From an uncultured Clostridia bacterium (GTDB lineage: Bacteria > Bacillota > Clostridia > Oscillospirales > Oscillospiraceae), in contig CAMFZO010000076.1 in the NCBI GenBank assembly GCA_946006895.1, positions 1 to 7,216 of the forward strand: 7,216 nt of DNA. The letters run 5' to 3'. The position numbers and the translations under genes were made by a program. Below the pieces are notes generated by a model. The model had not been told where the DNA came from and searched no databases. It saw only the letters and a program-made list of their open reading frames with translations. Shown here piece after piece: positions 1-6,158 of the stretch (position 1 is the first letter of the stretch; each line of letters starts with the position of its first letter).

Positions 1-968
1 TTTTGGCTTCTTTCTTTGGTTTTTGTGGCTTTTTTGTAGGCCAGCAGCGGCAGCAGCCCGTTGGCAGTGCCGATGGAGAAATACAGGGGAAGCTGATCCA
101 GCTTTTTGTCGATGCCGAAAGCCGCCACGGCCTCGGTTCCGTAGTTGGCGACGAAGCGAGTCTGGGCCGCAGTGCCTACCACCGTCAGCGCAAATTGGAG
201 CGCCGAGGGCAGACCGATGGACAGGATGGTTCCGATGTGCTTCCCTGTATAGCGCAGCAGGCCGGGCTGTATGCTGACGACCGAAGTCCCGCGCTTCACA
301 TAGAGGTAGCAAAGGAAAAAGACCGTGCCGACGGCGTTGGAGATGGCTGTCGCCACACCTGCACCCATGGCGCCGAGTCCCAGCATGGACGGAAGAACGA
401 AAACCGGGTCCAGAAGAATATTGATCACGCCGCCCAGCGACACACCCAGCGACGCAGCCGCCGCATTTCCCTGGGCGCGGACCAGATTGGCCAGGAGCAT
501 ATTGAGGATGGAGAAAGGTCCGCCGATGATGATGACCCAGCGGGCGTAGCTCATGGCGATGCCGATGGTGTCCTCCTTTGCGCCGAACAGGCGCAAAATC
601 GGCTCAGCCAGAAGCCAGAACACCACGGAAAACAAGAGCGCCGCGCCGGTGCCTCCCCAGAAAGACACCGAGGATATCTGCCGCGCCCCGTCTGTATTCT
701 TTTTTCCCAACGCACGGGCAAGGGCGCTGGAGCCGCCTACGCCGAACAGGTTTGAAATTGCCGTCAGCATAAGCAGACAGGGCGCGACAATGGTGATCGC
801 GGCTGTCTGTGCCGGTTCGTTCAATAATCCCACAAAATAGGTATCCGCCAGATTGTAGATCAGCATGATCATCTGACTTGCAATGGTGGGGATAACCTGC
901 ATACAGACCGCACGACGCACCGGCATACGTTCAAAAATTTCCGTGCGGCGATCCACTGCTTTTGCCAT
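1..968 (-). CDS. MATE family efflux transporter, N-terminal 322 residues (cut by window edge)
   Basis: This is a multidrug and toxin extrusion (MATE) family inner-membrane antiporter, a family that exports cationic or aromatic compounds in exchange for Na+ or H+; the substrate here is unknown. The frame is open from ATG at 968 to base 3 with no stop. MATE proteins are about 450 residues, so roughly the last third is missing. Family signatures visible: DTYFVGLL (42-49), GVGGSSALARALGKK (76-90), RAQGNA (164-169), GGVINILLDPVF (179-190), GAGVATAISN (202-211) and GIDKKLDQLPLYFSIG (285-300). About seven to eight hydrophobic helices are present. The start is preceded by GAAGG about 8 nt upstream. 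It has its own promoter just after the upstream permease terminator. Oddity: the motif normally reading like AYNYGAGN near residue 311 is here YKKATKTKERSQ, lysine-rich and next to the edge, so the last ten or so residues should be treated with caution. Confidence 0.93.
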   Translation of the reverse strand, partial: MAKAVDRRTEIFERMPVRRAVCMQVIPTIASQMIMLIYNLADTYFVGLLNEPAQTAAITIVAPCLLMLTAISNLFGVGGSSALARALGKKNTDGARQISSVSFWGGTGAALLFSVVFWLLAEPILRLFGAKEDTIGIAMSYARWVIIIGGPFSILNMLLANLVRAQGNAAAASLGVSLGGVINILLDPVFVLPSMLGLGAMGAGVATAISNAVGTVFFLCYLYVKRGTSVVSIQPGLLRYTGKHIGTILSIGLPSALQFALTVVGTAAQTRFVANYGTEAVAAFGIDKKLDQLPLYFSIGTANGLLPLLAYKKATKTKERSQ

Positions 969-1035
969 ACTTCGCCTTCATTTCTATTTCTTTTATATGC
1001 GTTTCCTCGAATCCGCAACTCATCAATTCAAAAAT

Positions 1036-1044
1036 AGTATAGCA
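1036..1044 (-). promoter_or_regulatory. Extended -10 promoter for the MATE gene
   Basis: On the minus strand the sequence reads TGC-TATACT, an extended -10 element (TGn plus a 5/6 match to TATAAT). No good -35 is seen 16-18 nt upstream, as that stretch is the U-run and stem of the preceding terminator; extended -10 promoters often lack one. The start of transcription would fall near 1029, giving a leader of about 60 nt before the ATG at 968. It lies only about 10 nt beyond the terminator of the permease gene, so the MATE gene is probably its own transcription unit. Confidence 0.6.
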
Positions 1045-1053
1045 TATCCACGC

Positions 1054-1085
1054 AAAAAAAGCGAGGCCGGATTTTCCGACCTCGC
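1054..1085 (-). terminator. Rho-independent terminator after the permease gene
   Basis: On the minus strand an 11-bp stem GCGAGGTCGGA / TCCGGCCTCGC (one G-U pair, loop AAA) is followed at once by seven T residues (1060-1054). It begins 16 nt after the permease stop codon. This is a canonical intrinsic terminator in the direction of the permease, and it separates that gene from the MATE promoter. Confidence 0.92.
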
Positions 1086-1100
1086 CATAATAATTTTTCG

Positions 1101-2393
1101 TTATGCCCAGATAAACCAGATATACAGGTAGCCTACCAGCACCGCCACCAGAGTAAAAGGCAGGCCGATGCGGAAGAAGTCCCGGTTTTTCACCTCATAG
1201 CCGTTCTTGCGCAGGATACCGATGGCCGCGATGTTGGCAGAGGCACCGATGGGGGTGATATTGCCGCCCAGTGTTGCGCCGGTAAGCAGGCCGAAGAACA
1301 GCACGTAAGGCTCGCAGCCCATGGAGGCTGCCATGCTTGCCACCACCGGCAGCATCGTGGCCACATAGGGAATGTTGTCGATGAAGGCCGACATCAGGAC
1401 TGAGACCCAGACAATGATGGTATAGACCACAAAGAGGTTGCCGCCTCCCAGCCTGACAATGAGCTTCGCCAGTTCGTCCAGAATCCCGGCCCGCTCCACA
1501 CCGCTGATGATGATGAACAGGGAGCCCAGCAGGAGCAGAGTCGAATAGTCGATCTCTTTCAGTGAGGCCGCGACGTTTTTCAGACTCCTGCTCCGCAGCA
1601 GCGAATAAATGGCCGTCACCGCGAAAATGGAAAGGCAGATGATGCCGTTGATCGTCTCCGGCATATTGGGCAGGAAGGACGCCACGATAAGAAGAACGAT
1701 GTTCAAAAGCAGCAGGTACGTCGGCACATAGTCCTGCACCTTGGACGAAACGGTGATCTGCATCTTTTGCCGCTGCTTGCGGAAAAGGAACATGATGACC
1801 GGCACCGTCGCCAGAGCGCCAAGCTCCACCGCCCAGAAAATACTCGCTTTTCCATGGAAAACAAAGAAATCCAGGAAGTTCATATCCGCATAACCGCCAA
1901 GCATGATGGAGGTCGTGTCGCCCACCAGTGTCGCCGCGCCCTGTAAGTTGGAGGACACGGAAATACAGATGAGCATAGCGACCGGCGAGATCTTCAGCTG
2001 CTTTGCCACCGCCAGACCGATGGGCGCGATCATCAGGACCGTTGCCACATTGTCCATAAAGGCGGAGATGAAGCCGGAGAACAGGGAGATGAAGACCACT
2101 GCCCACATGGTGTTGGGGGCAATGCGCAGAATCTTCTCCGCCATGACGTCGGGCATCCTGGAGGCGATGAAGAAATATACCGTCCCCATGGTGCCGAAGA
2201 GCATCATCAGTACGTTCCAGTTGATGGCGGAAGCCGCGTCAGTCAAGGCACCGGAAACGCCGCTGCCGGAGGTGACGCAGCCCCACACCAGAAAGAACAC
2301 TGCGGAGGCAGCCGCGATCCAGTGGCGGATCTTGGGCAGAGAAATCATGAGAACATAGGTCGCGCAGAAAACAATTAAGGGAACAAAGAGCAT
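1101..2393 (-). CDS. ArsB/NhaD/SLC13-type ion permease, under a Mn2+ riboswitch
   Basis: This is a 430-residue polytopic membrane protein of the ion transporter superfamily (ArsB, NhaD, SLC13/CitMHS-like permeases), with about 11-12 hydrophobic segments. The pseudo-symmetric two-fold repeat typical of the superfamily is clear. Repeat one has SAFMDNVATVLMIAP (110-124) followed by SSNLQGAATLVGDTTSIMLGG (147-167). Repeat two has SAFIDNIPYVATMLP (335-349) followed by GATLGGNITPIGASANI (372-388). Asp114, Asp159, Asp339 and Asn378 are candidate ion-site residues. The start at 2393 is chosen over an in-frame ATG 11 codons upstream because GAGGAG lies 8 nt before it and the upstream codons run into the leader's alternative hairpin. 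Substrate cannot be read from sequence; members carry arsenite, Na+/H+, dicarboxylates or sulfate. The yybP-ykoY riboswitch in its leader points to Mn2+ or Mn2+-linked cation export, which is inference. A terminator follows the stop. Confidence 0.88.
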   Translation of the reverse strand: MLFVPLIVFCATYVLMISLPKIRHWIAAASAVFFLVWGCVTSGSGVSGALTDAASAINWNVLMMLFGTMGTVYFFIASRMPDVMAEKILRIAPNTMWAVVFISLFSGFISAFMDNVATVLMIAPIGLAVAKQLKISPVAMLICISVSSNLQGAATLVGDTTSIMLGGYADMNFLDFFVFHGKASIFWAVELGALATVPVIMFLFRKQRQKMQITVSSKVQDYVPTYLLLLNIVLLIVASFLPNMPETINGIICLSIFAVTAIYSLLRSRSLKNVAASLKEIDYSTLLLLGSLFIIISGVERAGILDELAKLIVRLGGGNLFVVYTIIVWVSVLMSAFIDNIPYVATMLPVVASMAASMGCEPYVLFFGLLTGATLGGNITPIGASANIAAIGILRKNGYEVKNRDFFRIGLPFTLVAVLVGYLYIWFIWA

Positions 2394-2400
2394 GGGACTT

Positions 2401-2406
2401 CTCCTC
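2401..2406 (-). promoter_or_regulatory. Ribosome binding site fixing the permease start at 2393
   Basis: GAGGAG on the minus strand ends 7 nt before ATG 2393. It supports this start over the longer open frame beginning at 2426, whose ATG lies inside the leader next to the terminator U-run and has no such site. Confidence 0.8.
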
Positions 2407-2424
2407 TCAAAGATTCTTCCGTGC

Positions 2425-2465
2425 AAAAAAAGACAGACCTTTGCACGGAGACGTGCTAAAAGTCT
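2425..2465 (-). terminator. Riboswitch-controlled intrinsic terminator (expression platform)
   Basis: On the minus strand the stem runs from 2465 to 2452 (AGACTTTTAGCACG) and from 2447 to 2435 (CGTGCAAAGGTCT), with loop TCTC, one bulged A and one G-U pair. It is followed by GTC and seven T residues (2431-2425). Its 5' strand contains the CTTTTAG that forms the 3' side of aptamer helix P1, so the aptamer's P1 and this terminator cannot form together. Ligand binding that stabilises P1 would therefore let transcription continue into the permease gene. A second, competing hairpin, CCGTGCAAA (2448-2440) with TTTGCACGG (2427-2419), uses the terminator's 3' strand and U-run and could form in the read-through RNA. 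Confidence 0.88.
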
Positions 2466-2548
2466 GGTTCCTGAAAGAAGCGATCAGGCGCATGCCCACC
2501 GGGAGGCCCGGGCGATGTTGAACATGCGTTATAACTACTCCCTTTTAG
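2456..2548 (-). promoter_or_regulatory. yybP-ykoY family manganese riboswitch aptamer
   Basis: The 93-nt leader segment starts close to the predicted transcription start. Helix P1 is CTAAAAG (2548-2542) pairing perfectly with CTTTTAG (2462-2456). P1 is followed by the hallmark loop-1 sequence GGGAGTAG (2542-2535) and, on the other side, preceded by CCAGA, which sits where the family has its conserved loop 3 (CAAGA-like). Between them are a helix CGCATG/CATGCG (2528-2523 with 2494-2489), an internal loop with TTCAACATCG facing TGGG, a GC-rich hairpin (CCGGG/CCCGG) and a small CTGA/TCAG hairpin. This arrangement matches yybP-ykoY RNAs, which bind Mn2+ and turn on Mn2+ efflux genes (known for the family). 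The identification rests on motif and fold recognition by eye; no covariance-model search was run. Confidence 0.87.
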
Positions 2549-2555
2549 TTGCTAT

Positions 2556-2584
2556 ATTATATGCGATGGCCCGCGATTTGTCAA
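2556..2584 (-). promoter_or_regulatory. Consensus sigma-A promoter for the riboswitch-permease unit
   Basis: On the minus strand: -35 TTGACA (2584-2579), a 17-nt spacer and -10 TATAAT (2561-2556), a perfect match to the vegetative consensus in both boxes and spacing. Transcription should begin near 2549, directly at the 5' strand of riboswitch helix P1. The -35 begins in the loop, and most of the spacer is the second arm, of a 15-bp inverted repeat. Confidence 0.92.
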
Positions 2585-2610
2585 GTCTTTCCTTTCAAAT
2601 CGCGGGCCAT
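2566..2610. repeat. 15-bp perfect inverted repeat overlapping the permease promoter
   Basis: ATGGCCCGCGATTTG (2566-2580) and its exact reverse complement (2596-2610) flank a 15-nt loop. The repeat starts 29 nt after the aldo/keto reductase stop codon, where a terminator would be expected, but neither side has a T-run. It could act as a transcript-end or RNA-stability hairpin for the upstream operon, as an operator over the permease promoter, or both. Confidence 0.85.
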
Positions 2611-2639
2611 TACAATTTTCTTGGCAGGACAGATACCCT

Positions 2640-3821
2640 TTATGAACGTTTCATCTGCGCGGCGGCAGCGGCTCGCTCCTTGCAGACCTGCGTCCAATTG
2701 GGCAGAGTCTTCATCATCTCGGAAAACTCCCGCATCACACCGGGAACGTCGATGTGCTGGGGGCAGATCTCCGCGCAGGCGCCGCAGCCCACACAGGCCG
2801 TCGGCAGCTTCTCCTTCGGCATACTGTCCAGACGCATACTGACGGTAAAAGCGGAAGCGAATTTCGCGTCGTTATAGGAGGCCAGCAGCATGGGAATGTC
2901 CAGACCCATGGGGCAGCCGTCACAGCAGTAGCGGCAGGCGGTGCAGGGCACACCGCCCTTGAGCACGGTGGCGATCTCCTCCAGAGCGGCACGTTCCTCG
3001 GCGGTCAGCGGCTTTTCCTCAGAGAAGGTTTTCACGTTATCCTTCATCTGTTCCATGTCAGACATTCCGCTGAGAATCACATGGACGTTGGGGACCTCCG
3101 TCAGCCAGCGGAAGCACCAGGCGGCGCTGCTTTCCTCCGGGCGCAGACTGCGGAGCTTCTCCTCCTGGAGCTCCGGCAGCTTCGCAAGCTTACCGCCGCG
3201 CACCGGCTCCATGACCCAGATAGGAATGTTGTGCTTTGTCAGCAGCTCGCACTTGGTCTTGGCATCCTGTAAAGTCCAGTCCAGATAGTTGAGCTGAATC
3301 TGACAGAATTCCATGTGCTCTCCGTAGGTATCCAGGAATTGCTCCAGATTCTCCGGTGCGCCATGGCTGGAGAAGCCCAGGTGCTTGATTTTCCCCTGCC
3401 GCTTTTGTTCGAGGAAATAGTCGATGATGCCCCAGCGGGGATCGGTATAGGTGGCGTAGGAGTTCTCGCAGACATTGTGCAGCAGATAGAAGTCAAAATA
3501 CTCCACGCCGCATTTTTCAAGCTGCTCGTTGAATACGGCCGCCGGATCGTAGCTTTCGCTGATCTGATGGCCGGGAAATTTGGTGGCGAGATAGTAGCTG
3601 TCCCTGGGAAACCTGTTCAGGAGCTTTCCGATGACCACCTCGGACATACCGCCGTGGTAGGGATAGGCCGTGTCAAAATAGTTGACGCCGTGGTCCAGGG
3701 CGTAGCGCACCATTTCCTCCGTCCGTGCCTCATCGATACTGCCGTCAGCCTTGGTCGGCAGACGCATGGTGCCGAAGCCGAGACGAGAGAGCTTCTTTCC
3801 CTGAAAATCACAATAGATCAT
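2640..3821 (-). CDS. Aldo/keto reductase with C-terminal two-cluster 4Fe-4S domain
   Basis: This 393-residue protein joins an aldo/keto reductase TIM barrel (about 1-265) to a ferredoxin-like region. The canonical AKR tetrad is visible: Asp50 and Tyr55 (FDTAYPYHGG), Lys81 (ATKFPG) and His115 (LLHNV). The C-terminal part has two cluster motifs of the form CxxCxxCxxxCP: Cys293/296/299/303 and Cys343/346/349/353. Such Fe-S AKRs are common in anaerobes and are thought to be cytoplasmic oxidoreductases; the substrate is not known. The frame is open for 52 codons upstream, but these lie inside the yhaM-like gene. The start at ATG 3821 is preferred because it follows GGAGGAG and overlaps the upstream stop as ATGA, suggesting translational coupling. 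It is the last gene of the four-gene operon. MIYCDFQGKKLSRLGFGTMRLP is a typical AKR N-terminus. Confidence 0.93.
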   Translation of the reverse strand: MIYCDFQGKKLSRLGFGTMRLPTKADGSIDEARTEEMVRYALDHGVNYFDTAYPYHGGMSEVVIGKLLNRFPRDSYYLATKFPGHQISESYDPAAVFNEQLEKCGVEYFDFYLLHNVCENSYATYTDPRWGIIDYFLEQKRQGKIKHLGFSSHGAPENLEQFLDTYGEHMEFCQIQLNYLDWTLQDAKTKCELLTKHNIPIWVMEPVRGGKLAKLPELQEEKLRSLRPEESSAAWCFRWLTEVPNVHVILSGMSDMEQMKDNVKTFSEEKPLTAEERAALEEIATVLKGGVPCTACRYCCDGCPMGLDIPMLLASYNDAKFASAFTVSMRLDSMPKEKLPTACVGCGACAEICPQHIDVPGVMREFSEMMKTLPNWTQVCKERAAAAAQMKRS

Positions 3822-4780
3822 GTTTCTTTCTCTCCTCCGTGATGATAAATTACCTTGTCCAGGGCAAAAATACGACCGCTGAATTTTCCTGCCGGGACCG
3901 ACTGGAAGGTCTCGCGGTAGATCTCCATCCGGCTGTCCATCAGGTCGATGAGGGACAGCAGCTCGCTTTCGGCGCACATGGGCCGCACCGCCGCGCCAAA
4001 TTCCGGCTCCCCGTGATGGGACAGGAGCATGTGCTGCAGCAGCGCGGTCTTTTCCTCCGGCAGGCCCAGTGTCCTGCCGATCTCACCGATCTCCTGTGCT
4101 CCCATGGTCAGATGGCCCAGGAGCTTACCTCTCACGCTGTAGTCCGTCACCAGGCCCACCTCGGAGAAGGTGAATTCCTCGATCTTGGCAAAATCGTGAA
4201 GCAGCGTCCCGGCCAGCAGCAGGTCCCGGTCCACCGTGTCGGCGTAGAGAGACGCCAGAAAATCGGCGGTCTTGAGCATATTGCCCGTGTGCATGAGCAG
4301 GCCGCTCAAAAAGCTGTGATGGAAGCTCTTGGCGGCAGGGATCTCACAGAAGCGCTCCTTGTGGCGCTTGAGCATTTCACGGCAGACGGCCTGATAATCC
4401 GCGTCTTTCAGGCTCTCCACCGTCGCCTCGACCTCCCGGTAGGCGGCGTCCCTGTCGATGGGTGCCACCGGCACCAGGAGGGAAAGATCATAGCGATCCT
4501 GGGTCTGGGCCAGGCGGATCCGGTCCACTGACATCTGTGCCGTGCCGCGGTATTCTCCGACGGTGCCGCGGACCTTGACCACCTTCCCCTCCTCCGCTGC
4601 GGAGATGGGGCCGCCGTAGTCCCAGACCTTGGCGTCCAAGGCCCCGGAAACGTCGGAGATGACGGCGTTGAGATAGGGCCGCCCGTTGGAAGCAATCTTG
4701 GAAACGGCAGTCTTCAGGATGTAAAAGCCCTCCACCGTGTCGCCCACGGACATTTCATCAATTCTTTTATCGTATTCCAT
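3818..4780 (-). CDS. yhaM: YhaM-type 3'-5' exoribonuclease (OB-fold plus HD domain)
   Basis: This 320-residue cytoplasmic protein matches the usual size and layout of YhaM, a metal-dependent 3'-to-5' exoribonuclease of Bacillota that trims RNA ends. An OB-fold nucleic-acid binding domain occupies about residues 10-95 (GRPYLNAVISDVSGALDAKVWD, 33-54). An HD-type metal-dependent phosphohydrolase domain follows, with likely metal ligands His164 (LMHTGN), His195-Asp196 (LLHDFAK), His223 (GHL) and His255/256 (LSHHGEPEFGAAVRP), and a late SLIDLMDSRM segment with Asp279/282. The start is ATG 4780, preceded by AGGAGG with a 5-nt spacer. It lies 15 nt after the anchored-protein gene and overlaps the aldo/keto reductase start by 4 nt, so it sits in the middle of the operon. 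Activity is inferred from family membership; other HD hydrolases with OB domains are possible but less likely. Confidence 0.88.
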   Translation of the reverse strand: MEYDKRIDEMSVGDTVEGFYILKTAVSKIASNGRPYLNAVISDVSGALDAKVWDYGGPISAAEEGKVVKVRGTVGEYRGTAQMSVDRIRLAQTQDRYDLSLLVPVAPIDRDAAYREVEATVESLKDADYQAVCREMLKRHKERFCEIPAAKSFHHSFLSGLLMHTGNMLKTADFLASLYADTVDRDLLLAGTLLHDFAKIEEFTFSEVGLVTDYSVRGKLLGHLTMGAQEIGEIGRTLGLPEEKTALLQHMLLSHHGEPEFGAAVRPMCAESELLSLIDLMDSRMEIYRETFQSVPAGKFSGRIFALDKVIYHHGGEKET

Positions 4781-4785
4781 CGTAT

Positions 4786-4791
4786 CCTCCT
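4786..4791 (-). promoter_or_regulatory. Strong ribosome binding site of the yhaM-like gene
   Basis: A full AGGAGG on the minus strand lies in the 15-nt gap between the stop of the anchored-protein gene (TGA, 4798-4796) and ATG 4780. The short gap supports co-transcription and independent strong initiation. Confidence 0.8.
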
Positions 4792-4795
4792 GCCG

Positions 4796-5467
4796 TCAGC
4801 GACGGACTTCACCGGAAGCGGTGATCTGGTCCATCGGGGTGTCTTTGTAGCTGCCGAAAAAGTCCCAGGATACCTCCGCCTGGGCCGTTGCGGACGGCAG
4901 CTCCATGGTGCAGCTTCCCAGCAGGAAGGTCTTTTTCGGCCCGGTGGTGTAGATGATCTCTCCGCTGTCCAGCTTTTTCGTCTGGCCGCCCATGGTGACG
5001 ACGATGCCGTTGACCCGGGAGCCGACATAGATGCTGTAGCTTTCGATGGATATATCAAACCGCACCATATCCGTGCCGTTTTCATCGGTGTAGGTAGTCC
5101 AGTCCACCAGCAGCTCCAGACCGGTGCCCGTATTGGAGGAGAAGCGTCCGCTGTTTCCGGCCTCACCGGCAGGCGGCGTCGTCTCCTGAGTAGTTTCCTG
5201 AGTGGTCTCCTCCGCTGCCTGCGTCGTTTCCTCCGTCAGCTCCGTGGTCTCCTCACGTGTTGCCTCCGTCGCAGGCTCAGTCTCGGTGGGCTTTTCCGTT
5301 GTCGCAGGCTCCGTTTCTCTCTCTTCGGAAGGCTCCGCCGTCGAGGAAACGGGCAGCGTCTCCCGCTGCTCCGGCTTATCGGCAGTTCCGTCGTTGCAAA
5401 TGCAGTAGATCAGCACGCCAAGGAGCGCGGCCAGCACGACCGACAGCGCAACGATGATCTTATTCAT
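4796..5467 (-). CDS. Membrane-anchored protein with Thr/Glu-rich linker, function unknown
   Basis: I do not recognise this 223-residue protein as a named family. It has an N-terminal hydrophobic segment (about 4-24, IIVALSVVLAALLGVLIYCIC) after a single Lys, with no clear lipobox or signal-peptidase site, so it is probably a signal anchor. Residues about 33-105 are a low-complexity linker rich in Thr, Glu and Pro, including ETTQETTQETT near 87-97, typical of extracellular spacers. The C-terminal part (about 113-223) has alternating polar and hydrophobic residues suggesting a beta-rich domain (LELLVDWTTYTDENGTDMVRF...IYVGSRVNGIVVTMGGQTKKL). Start ATG 5467 follows AAGGAG 9 nt upstream. No sortase motif and no catalytic motif is seen. 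It lies between a DUF1836 gene and an exoribonuclease gene in one operon; that context does not reveal its role. Confidence 0.8.
   Translation of the reverse strand: MNKIIVALSVVLAALLGVLIYCICNDGTADKPEQRETLPVSSTAEPSEERETEPATTEKPTETEPATEATREETTELTEETTQAAEETTQETTQETTPPAGEAGNSGRFSSNTGTGLELLVDWTTYTDENGTDMVRFDISIESYSIYVGSRVNGIVVTMGGQTKKLDSGEIIYTTGPKKTFLLGSCTMELPSATAQAEVSWDFFGSYKDTPMDQITASGEVRR
5177..5212 (-). repeat. Short in-frame Thr-Thr-Gln-Glu coding repeat
   Basis: Within the linker of the anchored protein the coding strand repeats a 12-nt unit encoding ETTQ three times in near succession (residues 86-97). The wider stretch 5160-5370 is low-complexity Glu/Thr/Pro coding sequence. Such tracts can vary in length by slippage. 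Confidence 0.6.
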
Positions 5468-5530
5468 GTTCCCAATCTCCTTCTCTCTTTATCCTGTTCA
5501 TGCGGGCCAGGTTCAGCCTTTGCCGGCGTT

Positions 5531-6127
5531 CTATTCCACTACGTCCTCCAACTTCTTCCCCTCCAAAAGGAGCAGCTTTTCCGCAAGGAGGCCGGAAAGT
5601 CCGCTGAGAACAGCCGCCGATTCGATCAGCTCCTCCGTCTCGCTGGTAGCCATTTCATTGTCGCCATCGTTCTCATGCTGCAATATGGGTCCGGCGATCT
5701 GCCGGATCTGCTTAATGAAGAAACTGGCCGTGTGCTTGTGGCGGCGCACATAGGCGCTGTAGATTTCCCGGACCTGCTCCTCCTCGATGCCCACGGGGAT
5801 CATCTTTTGCAGCGTGGCGATGCTCAGGCTTCGTTTCAGGGTGCAGATCATGACCAGATAGGCAATATGGACGCGGTAATACCGTTTTTTCTTCGGCTCC
5901 GGCATATATTTGTTGCGCACGTAATTGTTGATAGCCGCCGCCGTTATGAGCTGCTCATCCTTCAGCTCCGGCGGCAGATAGTCCAGGTATTCTTTCAGAA
6001 GAACCAAAACCTGCTCCATATAGAGGCCGAAATTGGGGATATCCTCCCAGCGCGGCAGGCTGTATTCCTTCAGATACTTTTCCCAACGGCGCAGCTTGGA
6101 GGCAACCAAAGCGTTATCATAGCTCAC
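5531..6127 (-). CDS. DUF1836 domain-containing protein
   Basis: This is a 198-residue cytoplasmic protein of the DUF1836 family, found in Bacillota and of unknown function; the family is sometimes regarded as MerR-like and possibly DNA-binding. The characteristic segments are LPRWEDIPNFGLYMEQVLVLLKEYL (about 24-48), LITAAAINNYVRNKYMPEPKKKRYYRVHIAYLVMICTLKRSLSI (about 60-103) and IREIYSAY-like helix downstream (VREIYSAY). The middle segment resembles a winged helix in which INNYVRN would be a recognition-type helix; that is inference. The frame is open to 6292, but the upstream part crosses the promoter. GTG at 6127 is chosen because AAGGAG lies 9 nt upstream and the predicted transcription start is near 6152. 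It is the first gene of the operon. The Asp/Glu-rich C-terminus (residues 160-198) lacks recognised motifs. Confidence 0.85.
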   Translation of the reverse strand: MSYDNALVASKLRRWEKYLKEYSLPRWEDIPNFGLYMEQVLVLLKEYLDYLPPELKDEQLITAAAINNYVRNKYMPEPKKKRYYRVHIAYLVMICTLKRSLSIATLQKMIPVGIEEEQVREIYSAYVRRHKHTASFFIKQIRQIAGPILQHENDGDNEMATSETEELIESAAVLSGLSGLLAEKLLLLEGKKLEDVVE

Positions 6128-6158
6128 GCAGCTTCTCTCCTTTCCTATTATCTTAATT

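Noticed and set aside
3..755. Long plus-strand open frame of 250 codons opposite the MATE gene
   Set aside because: The opposite strand encodes an unmistakable MATE protein; the plus frame gives a His/Arg/Gln/Asp-rich product with no family resemblance and no ribosome binding site.
2394..2426. Upstream ATG that would lengthen the permease by 11 residues
   Set aside because: It lies in the riboswitch leader beside the terminator U-run and has no binding site, whereas ATG 2393 has GAGGAG at proper distance and begins the first membrane helix.
2566..2610. Calling the 15-bp inverted repeat a Rho-independent terminator
   Set aside because: Neither side is followed by a T-run; on the minus strand it runs straight into the -10 box of the permease promoter. 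It is kept as a repeat only.
3822..3977. 52-codon N-terminal extension of the aldo/keto reductase
   Set aside because: The extra residues (Arg/Pro-rich) are a second-frame reading of the yhaM-like gene, and the AKR fold begins right at MIYCDFQGKKLSRLGFG.
3725..4531. 268-codon plus-strand open frame opposite the yhaM-like gene
   Set aside because: Shadow of a high-GC coding gene; the minus strand has the OB-fold and HD motifs, and the plus frame has no recognisable domain.
5160..5370. Possible CRISPR or tandem-repeat array in the repetitive stretch
   Set aside because: The repetition is in-frame Glu/Thr/Pro codon repetition within an intact gene, with no regular repeat-spacer period.
5460..5498. 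13-codon minus-strand small open frame overlapping the start of the anchored-protein gene
   Set aside because: No ribosome binding site precedes its ATG and the peptide simply reads through the next gene's binding site; at most a leader-like coincidence.
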